Source of the DNA: Schizosaccharomyces osmophilus
Taxonomy: Eukaryota; Ascomycota; Schizosaccharomycetes; Schizosaccharomycetales; Schizosaccharomycetaceae
Direction of reading: 5' to 3'
DNA length: 64,000 nt
NCBI RefSeq assembly: GCF_027921745.1
Contig: NC_079238.1
Coordinates: 744,001 to 808,000, forward strand
Below the pieces are notes generated by a model, which had not been told where the DNA came from, did no database searches, and saw only the letters and a list, made by a program, of their open reading frames with translations. Below, one piece after another: positions 38,071 to 49,319 of the stretch; positions within the stretch are counted from its first letter, which is position 1, and the number at the start of each line of letters is the position of its first letter. The translations under genes and the position numbers were made by a program.

Positions 38071-40307
38071 ATGAATAATTCAAAAGTGTCAATTCCTGGA
38101 CAATACGAAGACGAAAGCTGTGTTATATATATTGGAAACCTTGATTCCCGTGTTTCGGATGAAGAAATCATTAACCTTTTTTCAAAATATGGTATAATAG
38201 GAAATTGAAATTGGCTTCAATTCAATTCAATTCAATTCAATTATAACAAAAACTATTTGCTAACTCTTGTAGGACAAGTAGTTTCACTTTTTCGTCGGCT
38301 GCTCGACAGCTTTTACCCAAAAGAAAAACCAAAGACGTTTAAGCCGCCAAGAAATGGAGTTCAATACGGGTTTGTACGATTTTCCAATCGTGACGGCGTT
38401 GAGGCCGTTCTTAAGGATGCTAAAGGAATGGTGCTTGGAAAAAGAAAACTGTATGAACATGGAAGGAACGTACAAAAATGCTGACCAAACACAGATCTAT
38501 CAAAGCAAGAGTAGTTAATCCTTCAAAACTTACTGAAAAGACCCAAAAGAAGATGAATGACTCACCAAACTTTGAAACACCCAATAACGAAATCAAATCA
38601 AATACAGAAAATGATATTCAAACTGTAAACCAAAAACCAAGGTCCAATTCGCCTAAATCCTCTATTTCTAAAGTTATAAATCCTTCGGAAGTTCAAACCC
38701 AACAAACAAACAAAGCTACTTACACTCCAGCTTCAACAGACTCAAACTTCAAAGAAGCTGTTTTGTCTCTAGGATTAGAGGAATTCAGCATGCAAGCAGC
38801 ACCAACTGCCTTTTCATCTACGTTTACTTTAACGGTTATGAATATCCCAGCTGAAATGACCCCCATTGATTTATACAATTACTTCAAAGCCGTTGGAACA
38901 GTGAAAGGAACAGCAGTAAGCCAGTTTACCGATCAGAAAGGGGATCGGTATGGAGAAGTCATTATGGATTCGCTTGAAGCATGCAAATCGGTAAGTGCAT
39001 CCCAAATGTTCGAATAAGAGCTAATACAGCAGGCAATTCATGTACTCAGTGGATCTCATTTCAATGGTAGTAAACTCGACGTGAGCATGAAAAAGGTCGC
39101 ATACCCCAATAATCGCGCCTTGAACCTAACCCCCTCTACTGAAAGCCTATGGCCATTCCCACAAGAAAATTACGGAAACGCTTTCTGCAAAAATGATGCA
39201 AACAACAATGGTATGACATGGATGATGGGTTCTCCTACCAAGGAACGCTATCAATGGGGAAGCTCAGCGGAGCAACTCGATATTTCTACTTATTCTAAAA
39301 ACAATATTCCCAGGAACAACAATGCACTTCCTTCGATATCCCAATGGGAATCTTTGCAAGCCAGTAGCATGCACTCTGCTCCCGTTGACCCATGCAATCT
39401 TTATGTAAAAAACTTGGATGACACCGTTATCTCAACGAAAGACCAATTGGAAGCTATATTTTCTCCGTTTGGCAATATAACCTCTTCCATGCTAGCTTGT
39501 TATCCAAACTCGGGCATTTCGAAAGGATACGGATTTGTAGCATTCCATCGCATAGAGGAAGCCATTGCAGCAAAGGAAAGATTAAACGGTGCAATGATTG
39601 GAAAGAAAAGAATCTTTGTATGCTTCGCTGAAAGAAAAACAGACAGGATACGCCGGCTTCAGGAATTGTTTGCAGAACAAAGAACTACAGGCAATGGCTC
39701 ACCATCTTCAATCTTTGTTCGTCCTGAGAAAACGGTTCCTGTTACTATAAGAAAACCTGAGGAATCAGCAAAATCTCTTTTGAGTTCAACTCAATCCATT
39801 ACAAACACTGAAGATGAAAATAAACAGAACAGCACGGTGGACGAAAATCGCAATGAGGTTCATGATACAGCAACCCCCAAGAAAGGTCTGCCGAAAGAAG
39901 ACAAACGAGAAAAGGCCCCTTTGAAAGAGAACTTAAACTCGACTGAAATTCCTGCAAAAAAGCGAATGTCAATCAAGTCTCAGTCGATTGCTAATAACCT
40001 CAAGAAAATTGAGGAGATGTTGAACCGTAAAAAACTGAAGAGCTCTTGTTTTGTCCCCCGGGCAAAAGCAACTACTTGCACGACTTTGACTTATGTAACA
40101 GTAGAACCCATTCATTATCAGGAAGATGAATTGCTTCTCGAAGATACATTCCCCAAAGCAAATCATACGAAAACGGATCCAGATATGTCTATGAGATTTA
40201 AACAAATGAGCTCTTCATTGTATCCCGATTCCAATAAAGAAAACTTCGAATCTACTGTGAAAGTCGGAAACGCATCTCCTTCAGCAATACAATTATCACA
40301 GTTGTAA
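38071..40307 (+). CDS. crp79: poly(A)-binding RNA-binding protein Crp79 (Meu5)
   Basis: Four exons (38071-38191, 38273-38450, 38495-38990, 39033-40307) join in frame into 689 residues with three RRM domains. RRM1 has CVIYIGNLDSRVSDEEIINL and later YGFVRFSNRDGVEAV, split by introns. RRM2 is FTLTVMNIPAEMTPIDLYNY. RRM3 is CNLYVKNLDDTVISTKDQLE with GYGFVAFHRIEEAIAAKERL. A long charged tail follows. S. pombe Crp79, also called Meu5, is a cytoplasmic poly(A)-associated protein that stabilises meiotic mRNAs and is induced by Mei4. The promoter sites agree. Intron 2 is only 44 bp; intron 1 contains a pentanucleotide repeat. Confidence 0.9.
38217..38241 (+). repeat. pentanucleotide microsatellite (TTCAA)n in crp79 intron 1
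   Basis: About five tandem TTCAA units inside intron 1, between donor and branch point. Length variation would be expected among strains. Confidence 0.85.
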
Positions 40308-40680
40308 TTTGCAATCGAGAAGTCATTTATTCTAATTTTAAAACGCTTAAATTATATCCATATCCTATTCCTGCCTTTGCAAAAGATTCACGAACAAGGT
40401 GTCCTAGGGACGTACGTGCCAATTTTTATTTCTCCCATCATCCCAAGAGCCATCAAAGTTGAGGTGAATTTGGGTTAAACAGAAACAAACTAAGTCTTTT
40501 TCATTGTATTAAATCACTTTGGAAAGAAATAGATCGATTTGCTCCAAGTTTCCGTTAATATCGGCAGAGAAGAACCATCTGGTACTTGCTGAGTGCGTTA
40601 CTTCCAGATTTTCTTTTAAACTAGAAGAAACTGTTCTCATTGATCCTGTTTCGCTATCTATTTTTTACAAATCCAAAAGA
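40308..40680. promoter_or_regulatory. intergenic region, crp79/mrpl1
   Basis: 373 bp. The frame of mrpl1 is open upstream to 40519, but only from a TTG, so it is treated as 5' region. I see nothing else. Confidence 0.45.
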
Positions 40681-41430
40681 ATGTCGATACCTAGGTTTAT
40701 ATTTGGAAAGCGAAATTTATGGAACAATCCACTGAAGATCAAGGGAACTCTTCCATATCAAACGCTACGTAGCTATGCAAAAAAGTCAAAGGAATCTCCT
40801 TCATTTTCAATGACAGTTCCTGAAGTTACCAAGTATCTACGAGCCCTGAGTGTTTCTGTTCCTTTTGAAGGATCTTATGTTCTTTCAGTGGGTCTACGGA
40901 CCCGACGAGGACTTCCACCTGTTCGAGGAAAAGTGTTATTTCCTCATCCATTTCTTGAGACTCCTAAAGTTTGCGTCTTAGCTGTTGGGGATGCACAACG
41001 AGAGGCTTTAGAACACGGTGCAACTTATGCTGGTGGAGAGAATGTCGTCCAAAAAATATTAGCGGAAGAAATAGAATTTTCAAAATGCTTGGCTCATCCT
41101 AATGCTTCTCATCTGTTGCCTAAAGTAGCAAAAACTTTAGGACCAAAACATCTGCTGCCTGCGGCGAAGCGTGGAACTATAGTTGAAGAAGTAGGCCCTG
41201 CTGTGGAAGCAGCGATGAAAATGACGGATTATCGGGAAGCAAACGGTGTTATTAATATGCCTGTGGGAAAGCTAGATTATGATGAAAAGCTACTACAAGA
41301 CAATATTGAAGCGTTGCTTAATAGTATACGCAACCATATATCGCAGCTTCCAACAAAAGTTAAAGTTACAATCAAAAAGACACATCTTTTCGCTTCCAAT
41401 ACGATTTCTTTACCTCTTCCCTATAAATAA
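40681..41430 (+). CDS. mrpl1: mitochondrial large ribosomal subunit protein uL1m
   Basis: 249 residues. A basic mitochondrial leader (MSIPRFIFGKRNLWNNPLKI) is followed by the L1 domain: LRTRRGLPPVRGKVLFPHPF, then KVCVLAVGDAQREALEHGAT, ASHLLPKVAKTLGPKHLLPA and a C-terminal YDEKLLQDNIEALLNSI. This is the L1 stalk protein, which helps release the E-site tRNA. Length is normal for fungal mitochondrial L1. The first ATG gives the leader expected. Confidence 0.93.
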   Translation: MSIPRFIFGKRNLWNNPLKIKGTLPYQTLRSYAKKSKESPSFSMTVPEVTKYLRALSVSVPFEGSYVLSVGLRTRRGLPPVRGKVLFPHPFLETPKVCVLAVGDAQREALEHGATYAGGENVVQKILAEEIEFSKCLAHPNASHLLPKVAKTLGPKHLLPAAKRGTIVEEVGPAVEAAMKMTDYREANGVINMPVGKLDYDEKLLQDNIEALLNSIRNHISQLPTKVKVTIKKTHLFASNTISLPLPYK

Positions 41431-41731
41431 TAACTCCTGCTTTCCCCCTCTCCTTTCTATACTCTCATTGAACTGCAGAAAAGACGTTCCTCCTGTAATC
41501 TTTCATGTTTTTCCTATTTCCGGTTAATATACTTATTCTTCTTCAATATATTTGACTTGATAATCAGATCTGAATTAACTAAGTAAAATGCTATTCATTC
41601 ACATGTTTGCTTGCTCCATTAAAGTCTTCCGCTGTGTATGTTTGCTATGACATGAAAAATATAAATTAGAGAGATTTTTTATTAACCGTAGTGAATCCTA
41701 AAAGCAATTTTTGGGCAAAATTAAGGATTTT
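41431..41731. other. convergent intergenic region, mrpl1/saf5
   Basis: 301 bp between converging genes. AT-rich 3' UTR sequence only. Confidence 0.45.
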
Positions 41732-42634
41732 TCAGTCTGTACGCCGCCATTTTGGGTATTCTGATTCAGTATCAATTTCTAAAGCAGTAGCACTATCATC
41801 CAAATTATCTTCTGTAATCCACTGATGATTTGGATCAGAGAGTAACGAAAAGGCATCCTGTTCTTCTTCATCAGAGAGAGGATCAGGATGTAAAGATTGA
41901 CAAGAACATAAAGCCTGATAACAGGCATCGAAATCTGATACAAACAAAGTTATCTCAAAAACGGAGGATTCTGTAGCATCTTCTTCGCTTTCTGAGGCAC
42001 TGTTTAATTCAGATGATTTTTCGGCAGCGTTGATCTTGAATGGAGGCTCTTGGCCGAACAAACATGAATAACAATTTGAAAGCTCATTTATATTTTTAGA
42101 TCGATACACATTTCCAGACTGATCCTGCAACAAAGCTGACACGGGTGCCGCATGAGTTATCGACATTGACTTGAAATCATTTTCGGAAACCGATGAAGCA
42201 TTTGCATGGAGTAAAGAGCCATGTGCGTCAACTATAACTTCTTTGTCGCCATTCTTTTGAATGCTTCCTTTAATAAGAGACTTCTGTTCTTCAGGTGTCG
42301 TTTTACATGAACTTAAAGACTTAAGTTCTCCCTCCAACTGTAAGTAGACAAAGGGTTTCGGATTACTTTGTTTTGCATGCAAGGTTATTAGCTTGTACGG
42401 GATCCTCCAGCCAAAGTTCTCCTCAGGATCAAATAGAATAAAAGACTTTGATGTTATATATACATCCAAGAGAGCACCGAGCCCCCAGTTCATCTGGCAT
42501 GGGAAATCAATTTTATAATTCACATTTGAGTCTTCAAAAAACAGAATTTCGCGATCGTCAGATAAAGTTTCTCCAGTTTCGACTTTTCGTACAAGATCTT
42601 TTGGAATCTGGTAAATTTTTTCAAGATCAGTCAT
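41732..42634 (-). CDS. saf5: pICln-family splicing-associated protein Saf5
   Basis: 300 residues with a PH-like pICln/Lot5 domain: EILFFEDSNVNYKIDFPCQM, LGALLDVYITSKSFILFDPE and RIPYKLITLHAKQSNPKPFV, then after a loop FEITLFVSDFDACYQALCSC. The acidic segment HPDPLSDEEEQDAFSLL is characteristic of pICln. In S. pombe Saf5 is the pICln homologue, which chaperones Sm proteins and, with Skb1 (PRMT5), promotes snRNP assembly. The central 110-residue insert between the two halves of the domain is long compared with animal pICln. From memory the gene is SPAC1610.01. Confidence 0.88.
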   Translation of the reverse strand: MTDLEKIYQIPKDLVRKVETGETLSDDREILFFEDSNVNYKIDFPCQMNWGLGALLDVYITSKSFILFDPEENFGWRIPYKLITLHAKQSNPKPFVYLQLEGELKSLSSCKTTPEEQKSLIKGSIQKNGDKEVIVDAHGSLLHANASSVSENDFKSMSITHAAPVSALLQDQSGNVYRSKNINELSNCYSCLFGQEPPFKINAAEKSSELNSASESEEDATESSVFEITLFVSDFDACYQALCSCQSLHPDPLSDEEEQDAFSLLSDPNHQWITEDNLDDSATALEIDTESEYPKWRRTD

Positions 42635-43462
42635 TTTTAGAATTGCAAAATTGTTCAGAAATGAAAGAAGTCCTTCTAATACTCAGTTCTGACTAAAAAC
42701 ACTCTTTGGTAAAATGGTAAGTGAATTCCCAATATGGATGAACAATCATTTCTAAAGAAAATCTGTTGTAGTATTTAAGAAATAAATTTATAATTTTTAT
42801 GAAGAAAAAGGTAAAAATAATACCTGACGAGCTTAGGAAGAAAAAGGAAAGCAACAAAACTATGAAACTTGAAGGAAAAGCCTCTTGAGTATTAACTCGA
42901 AGTTCTTTTCGTTTTAAAACGTTTGATTCACATTGCAAAATACTTTTAAACTAAAATGACAAGTCACTTTTAAAAAAGTTTACCTTAAAGACCGTGAATG
43001 ATATTGTTCCATTACTAGGCTGTACTCTTGAGCAAGTTTTACCTGTTTTTTTTGTTTAATGGTTCATAAGAACCATTAAAGAGAACATGAAAGTGCCATG
43101 CTAAATATAAAATTGCAAACAACCTGCTTTTTTTTGCAGCCTCTCATAAGTCTTGTATTAACAAAAAGTCATTTCAAGATTAATTAGTTCTTTCATGGAG
43201 ATATAATTAAAGAGTTGAGCAATTAAAGACAATTCTTAAAGCTTCCCACAAGAGAAGAAAAGAAAGAAATTGAGCAGAAGTGTCAGTATCTTTTTCATTT
43301 GACCAGTAGAGATTTTATTAATTGGCATGTTACTATTCATTTTCAAGAAGTAAATAATTAGCCGAGTAGAAGAATGTAGCATAAAATACATTATTGGAAT
43401 TCTCGAAATTTTTTTGGACCAAAAGGAAGTAATAATTCAATAAATTTCGTCATAATAAATAC
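42635..43462. promoter_or_regulatory. intergenic region, saf5/ftp105
   Basis: 828 bp between two minus-strand genes. It holds the saf5 promoter, the ftp105 3' region and an 11-bp perfect hairpin at 43055-43080. A hydrophobic minus-strand frame (42693-42938) starts from TTG and is not supported. Confidence 0.45.
43055..43080. repeat. perfect 11-bp inverted repeat (hairpin)
   Basis: TTTAATGGTTC, a 4-nt loop (ATAA), then GAACCATTAAA. The arms pair perfectly. It lies about 400 bp upstream of the ftp105 stop end and 420 bp upstream of saf5. It may be an RNA hairpin or a protein-binding palindrome. Confidence 0.7.
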
Positions 43463-46400
43463 TCATTGATATTTGGAGTTTGCTGATGAAGAAGATCCCG
43501 AAAACTGAGAATACACACCGTCAAGTTTATCAAAGATCGATTTCATTGCCCCTTCAGCAGTATTCAGTTTTGACTTTGCATCCAATGCTTTCATCGTATC
43601 ACCATGGTTTCGATGAATTTTTGAATCTGTAAAGAGGTTTGGGGATCCCAGCATACCTTTTTCATCAAAATCAAGTGTGCAAAACCATATGAATCCCTCA
43701 AACCATTCATTCATAAGATTTGTCCATAAGAAGTAGCGAAAGTTGGGAGCCCTCGGTAGAATATCCTTCAACTTGGATTCCGATAAAAACTTCACAGCGT
43801 CGTCAGTGGATACTGACTCGTCGCTAATTTTTTTAAACACTGGAAGTGTAAACTGAGATATAGTTGCTAAAATAGCCTCCATCTCAAGTTTTGAATGCCA
43901 TGACTGAAACCATGCTTTTGTTGGGCACCAAGAATTAGCAGTTGCCTCTAGATCTTTACCAAAAGGGTTGGAAGTGCATCTTTTGAACATTTCAGACTCA
44001 GACAGCCCCTCAGGAGCCTTCCCTCTTAACTTTTTAGACATAACCCTAGGCTCATGTAAGAATACGTCTTGTAGTACCGGAGGAACAGACAAGGAAATTA
44101 ACTTAGAAGATAAGTCGGAAGAACTGTTTGTACGGCTAGCGGATGACAAAAACACAAAATCTTTAAGCTCAGAATCCACTGAATTGACACTCGCAGCATT
44201 ATTTTCTGGCTTTGTTGTACTTGCTTCTGTCAGGGCTTCGCCGTTCTTGGCACTTTCGAGGAAAAATGATGATTTTCTTTCCTCACCTAAAGCTGAATCT
44301 AATGTCAGAGACCTCAAAGAAAGAAACTTATGTTGTAACCGCAATATAGAGTAAGAAAAATTTGGATTTTCCTGAAACTTGTTTTCTAATATGTTGGCGA
44401 ATGTTTGCAGTAAATATTCCAATAGTAAATGATTTCGCGGATTGCGCACAAGGAAACGTGGTGAAGAAAGAGAGAAGAAGAGGTGCATTAGTTTCGTACA
44501 GGTGGAAAAAGACAACTTTTCTAGAAATGGCGAAATGTTACATAACGTCAATAAAATCAATGGTGACAGACTACTGTGCGGTGATCCTTTGACTGCAGTA
44601 ATGTGAAAACTAGACTAAGAATATTAGAACACCTTACACGTAAAGTCGACTTACAACAATGATAAACTCTGCGTATGAGATGGAAGAGGGAATGGAGATT
44701 CCAAGAGAAGTCAACAGAGTCTGACTATTAAAACAAGGCTTGTTTAGTCTTTCGCACAAGACTTTCTCAGAAGATAAATAATGAACGATAAAAAGACATA
44801 GCCGAACCAAACCAGAATATTTAGGCTCATCCCTGTACCGTAAAGCGTAGAATTGAATAGCTACTAAAAAGTCTGAAGCGTAAGAAGAAGTAGTTAAATA
44901 AGCACGAAATCTCTAAAAAACATTGTCAGCAATGAAAAAAAAAGCTGCAGTCGTACATTGTTGTATAAAATTGCTTGCCAAGCGAGGAGAACAAGCTCTG
45001 GGAAATGAATAGAAGGTTTTTGTGACAAAGGTAGGTAAGAAGTGATAGGTAACTGAACATTAAGTAAACGGCAGCAATTATCAACCAGAAATTCGTAATC
45101 TTTCTGTAGGTGAAGCCGAGAAAAGTAAGCTCTGTATTGGTTTTCAACACAACTATCCAAAGGTAGATTATACCTTCGTAGAAAATAATGCGTGGATGCT
45201 TTTGGGGCTGTATAATCCCAAAATATAAGTAATATTTGACAAGCTAGTTTTGACAAAGGACCATTGACGTCGTTATACAGTAAATTGGAATATGCAACTT
45301 TCCTGCTTTCAGATCTCAGATTGATAGCCTACAACAAAGTTTGTTAACATATGGAGACTCGTTTAGTAAAATGTTACTTACCGTGTTTATGAGCGAGTAA
45401 AGAAAGATAAGACTAAACTGCTTGTTTGAAAAATAAGTCAAGTAAGTCAACGTATGAGAGTTGGAATCCTCATCTTGATAAACGCGTTTGGAGATTAAAA
45501 CCATGATTAAGCGGAGGACTTCAATTCGATTAGAAAGAATATCTTTTGGCAAATTTGATGCCGATTCTTGGGTGCCTATTCCTTTATCCCTAGCAAAAGT
45601 TTAGCAACGTTATCAGCAGATTTTGTTAGTTGCGTTTGTACATACCATATTCGATACGTGAACTGCTCTGGACTTTCTTCTGGAAGCGTAAATCCCCGAC
45701 AAAACATTAGATTACACAAGGTGTTTAGTAGTTCTTCCATCAATGTTTTCTCATATACGTATGATTTATCTAGGGAATTACTAGTTTCATGGTTGGAGAT
45801 CTCTTGGCCGGTTGGATCATTGGACGCCGGCCGTATAATCGAAGACAACGGATTCGCAGTGAAAGGTTCGTCAGGTTTGTCGTTTGCTGAAAGCTCTTTT
45901 TCAAAAGTAGAAGTAAAGCTTGCTAAATCTAATTCTGAGCTTTCCGTAGACATCACTTTTCTTTTACGCAAGCTCCACCAAAACTTTTGGTTCCATTGTT
46001 GCAAATTGGGCTGTTCATCCAGCAGCGGAATGATACGTGTAAGGACACGAATGCAATTCAAGGCATCATTTGCAGGAGCACTTTCTAAATTAGGAAAGTG
46101 CTTATTGTTTTTGAGCGCAAACAGTCGTGACGTTAACACAAGCAACAATTTCTCAATGTTTTCAAATTGAAGTTCACGTATTCTTCGAATAAGATCGGGA
46201 TTTAAAAAGCTGTACACCTCTGCAGCACTTTCCGGTATATTCCAAAACTACATAATTCGCGAATTAGCCAAACACATTTCCTGCACCCCTAGCAACTTTA
46301 TACTTACAGATACCCAAACATCATCATCTAAAGGAATGGCCTAACGCACGTTAGCAGTCCATAACATTTTCTTCTTGAGCATTGTACATACTGAATCATC

Positions 46401-46496
46401 GGCAAGCCGTGCAATTCCCCGTTGGAAAGCCAATCTTGAACTTGTTAAAACTCGTTGCTGTTTCAATGCTTCTTACTTGGATTCTTGACCTCCCAT
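43463..46496 (-). CDS. ftp105: Hid-1 family protein, Ftp105/Hid3-like
   Basis: Eight exons read by eye (46496-46477, 46440-46392, 46340-46308, 46247-45646, 45589-45382, 45328-44957, 44912-44655, 44614-43463) join in frame into about 897 residues. The N-terminus MGGQESN is a predicted N-myristoylation motif, followed by LAFQRGIARLADDS and IPLDDDVWVSFWNIPESAAE, the Hid-1 family signature. Later SPLILLTLCNISPFLEKLSF and FSLSSPRFLVRNPRNHLLLE also match. Hid-1 proteins act at the Golgi; S. pombe Ftp105 recruits the ubiquitin protease Ubp5 there. Introns have GTAAGT or GTATGT donors except one GTACGA. All joins keep frame, so the gene looks functional. From memory it is SPAC17A5.16. Confidence 0.9.
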
Positions 46497-46971
46497 TTTC
46501 TTGTATAAACGCCAATTTTAGCGTTTTTCTTTAACAATGTCTACAACGAAGAATATTGCTCTTTCTTTCGATTGTCATTCCTACTGGATTTGGAATATAG
46601 AGAAATGGAAGGTGTTTAAACACGTTGTACTGCACAACGTTGGTAATGCTTAAACTAGATTATGCGCTTTACAGTACTATGGTATAATACATAATGTATA
46701 CTACTAGGATACAAAGCATTCCACTAATCAATAAATGAGAAAGATTCAAAAAATGATGGGGTTACTTTAAGATTGACATATATTTTTATAATTATAGTTA
46801 TTTTCTTTTATTTAGGTTTGACTCTTCTTTTTCTGCTTGGAAGTCTCGCTGATATAACTTGGAATCGCAAACGCGTCTACATCAAATAACGACTGATCGA
46901 CTAACCCCATTGTGCAAGGCCACAAAACCTACCAAGAACCAACTACGGCGGGCCAACTTGGAAACTCAAGA
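46497..46971. promoter_or_regulatory. divergent promoter region, ftp105/glutamyl-tRNA synthetase
   Basis: 475 bp between divergent genes. An in-frame extension of the synthetase starts at a TTG (46912) and was not used. I see no RNA gene. Confidence 0.45.
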
Positions 46972-49119
46972 ATGTCGCTCACGGTAGCTCTTAAAGCAAA
47001 ACCTATTGCCTACAGTGCAATTGCTTTTGCTGAATTTGTAAACGCTTCTGGCCTAGGTCATATTGCTACTAAATTTGAAGATGTCAATCTGATTGACAAT
47101 GCCGACAAGGCAAGCAGCGTTGCTGTTGACTTAAATGGCAACAATAAAGTGTATGGATCCGAAAATGTCGTCAACAGTTTTCTTGAAAAGTTCCCCGATC
47201 TTTTTTTGGGAAAGAATGAAAAATCATCCGTTCAAACCTGGATTGAGTTAGCTGCTGCCTTGGCTCCTTCTCATAACTTTATGGAAGTTTCAAATTTGTT
47301 GGCACAATTAGATGACCATTTAATTATGCGCACTCTCTTTGTTGGTTATTCTTTAACCATTGCCGATATGGCTGTTTGGGGAGCTTTGAAGGCTAACAAC
47401 ATGGCTGCTGGTGCCGTCCGTACTGGTCAATATCATAATCTTGCTCGTTGGTATAGATATATGGATACTCAAAAGCCCTTTGCCGTTACTTTGGAAAACT
47501 TTACCAAGTCTGTTAATTCCAGCAAGAAGCAAAAATCTTCTGGTCCCAACTACGAAATTGGCCTTCCAGATGCTATAGATGGAAAGGTTGTTACCAGATT
47601 TCCTCCCGAGCCCAGTGGTTACTTGCACATTGGCCATGCTAAAGCTGCTCTCTTGAACGAGTACTTTGCCAAGAAGTATCACGGTAAGCTCATTGTTCGT
47701 TTTGATGACACCAATCCTAGCAAAGAAAATGCTGAATTCCAAGACTCGATTTTGGAAGATATTGCTTTGCTCGGTATTAAGCCCGACGTCATAACTTATA
47801 CCTCTGACTATATGGATAAAATCCACGATTTGTGTATTGAGATGATTAAGTCTGGCCATGCTTATGCTGATGACACCGAGGTTGAACAAATGCGTGCTGA
47901 GAGAAACGAAGGTATCCCTAGCAGATACCGCGAACGTCCCGTCGAAGAATCTCTTGCTGTTTTTTCTGAAATGGATAAGGGATCTGATTTAGGTTTGAAG
48001 AATTGCATCCGTGCTAAGATCTCCTATGAAAACCCCAACAAAGCTCTTCGTGATCCCGTAATTTATCGTTGTAACTTGTTGCCTCATCATCGCACTGGTA
48101 CCAAGTATAAAGCTTATCCTACTTATGACTTTGCTTGTCCAATTGTTGACTCTACTGAGGGCGTCACTCACGCTTTACGTACCACTGAATATCGTGATCG
48201 TAACCCCATGTATCAATGGATGTTGAAGGCTATGAACCTTCGCAAGGTCCACGTTTGGGAATTCTCTCGTATGAACTTCGTCCGCACTCTCCTTAGTAAG
48301 CGTAAGCTTACCGCCCTTGTTGACCATGGCTTAGTTTGGGGCTGGGATGATCCTCGTTTCCCTACTGTTCGTGGTGTCCGTAGACGCGGTATGACTATTG
48401 AAGCTTTGCAACAGTATATTATTTCTCAAGGTCCTAGTAAAAATATTTTGACTCTTGACTGGACTTCTTTCTGGGCTACTAATAAGAAAATAGTTGATCC
48501 AAATGCTCCTCGTCATACTGCTATTGCAGAAGAAGGACTTGTGAAAGCTACCCTTACTAACGGTCCTGAGGCTCTTTACACAAAAGACCGTCTCAAGCAT
48601 AAGAAGAACCCTAACTTGGGTAGCAGAGATGTTGTTTACTCTCGTGACATTTTGATTGAGCAAGCTGATGCTTCTGCTTTGAATAAGGATGAAGAATTTA
48701 CTTTGATGGACTGGGGTAATGCTTATGTTAGAGAAATTACTCATGACGTTTCCGGTAAAGTTACCGCATTGAAGTTGGAACTTCATTTGGAAGGTGACTT
48801 TAAGAAGACCGAAAAGAAGGTCACTTGGTTGGCTGATACCGGGGACAAAGTACTTGCTGATCTCGTCGATTTTGACTACTTGATTACTAAGGATAAGCTT
48901 GAGGAAGAAGATGATTACAAGAATTTCTTGACTCCTAAGACTGAATTCCACACTTCTGTTTATGCAGACAATGCTGTCAAGGACTTGAAGAAAGGAGATA
49001 TCGTTCAAATTGAGCGTAAGGGTTATTTCATTGTGGATTCTCCCTTCGATGGCAAGGGTATTTCTTTCTTCAACATTCCTGATGGCAAGACTGTCAACCG
49101 TTACGGAACAAAAAATTAA
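46972..49119 (+). CDS. gus1: glutamyl-tRNA synthetase, cytosolic
   Basis: 715 residues, class I aminoacyl-tRNA synthetase of the eukaryotic GluRS type. The N-terminal GST-like domain (about 1-170, with GYSLTIADMAVWGALKAN) binds the Arc1/Tea-type cofactor in yeasts. The catalytic core has the HIGH motif in FPPEPSGYLHIGHAKAALLN (His near 219) and the KMSKS-equivalent LLSKRKL near 442. WGWDDPRFPTVRGVRRRGM and the C-terminal beta-barrel anticodon-binding domain follow. Length and order are as expected. Strong codon bias. The symbol is borrowed from budding yeast; I recall the S. pombe gene as SPAC17A5.15c. Confidence 0.95.
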   Translation: MSLTVALKAKPIAYSAIAFAEFVNASGLGHIATKFEDVNLIDNADKASSVAVDLNGNNKVYGSENVVNSFLEKFPDLFLGKNEKSSVQTWIELAAALAPSHNFMEVSNLLAQLDDHLIMRTLFVGYSLTIADMAVWGALKANNMAAGAVRTGQYHNLARWYRYMDTQKPFAVTLENFTKSVNSSKKQKSSGPNYEIGLPDAIDGKVVTRFPPEPSGYLHIGHAKAALLNEYFAKKYHGKLIVRFDDTNPSKENAEFQDSILEDIALLGIKPDVITYTSDYMDKIHDLCIEMIKSGHAYADDTEVEQMRAERNEGIPSRYRERPVEESLAVFSEMDKGSDLGLKNCIRAKISYENPNKALRDPVIYRCNLLPHHRTGTKYKAYPTYDFACPIVDSTEGVTHALRTTEYRDRNPMYQWMLKAMNLRKVHVWEFSRMNFVRTLLSKRKLTALVDHGLVWGWDDPRFPTVRGVRRRGMTIEALQQYIISQGPSKNILTLDWTSFWATNKKIVDPNAPRHTAIAEEGLVKATLTNGPEALYTKDRLKHKKNPNLGSRDVVYSRDILIEQADASALNKDEEFTLMDWGNAYVREITHDVSGKVTALKLELHLEGDFKKTEKKVTWLADTGDKVLADLVDFDYLITKDKLEEEDDYKNFLTPKTEFHTSVYADNAVKDLKKGDIVQIERKGYFIVDSPFDGKGISFFNIPDGKTVNRYGTKN

Positions 49120-49319
49120 ATAGAAAAATGGTGTACTAGATAATTTCTGAATAAAAAAGCAAGGTTTTGGTTGTACACAAATTCAAGTGCTATATAATTG
49201 GATAATCCCTAAATATTCATTTTAAAAGGAAACAGTCCATATGTAAACTAACAAAAATGCCAAAAAAATAAGGGCCATATCCAAGTCATGAAAAGATTGT
49301 ATTCATCGGAATTCTAGTT

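Noticed and set aside
42693-42938. Hydrophobic 81-codon minus-strand frame upstream of saf5
   Set aside because: It starts at TTG, its first ATG is followed at once by a stop in frame, and its Phe-rich composition fits AT-rich intergenic DNA.
46912-46971. N-terminal extension of glutamyl-tRNA synthetase
   Set aside because: It begins at TTG and lacks similarity to the family. The ATG at 46972 gives the standard length.
48331-49008. 225-codon antisense frame opposite glutamyl-tRNA synthetase
   Set aside because: Shadow of the biased synthetase gene with no recognisable domain.
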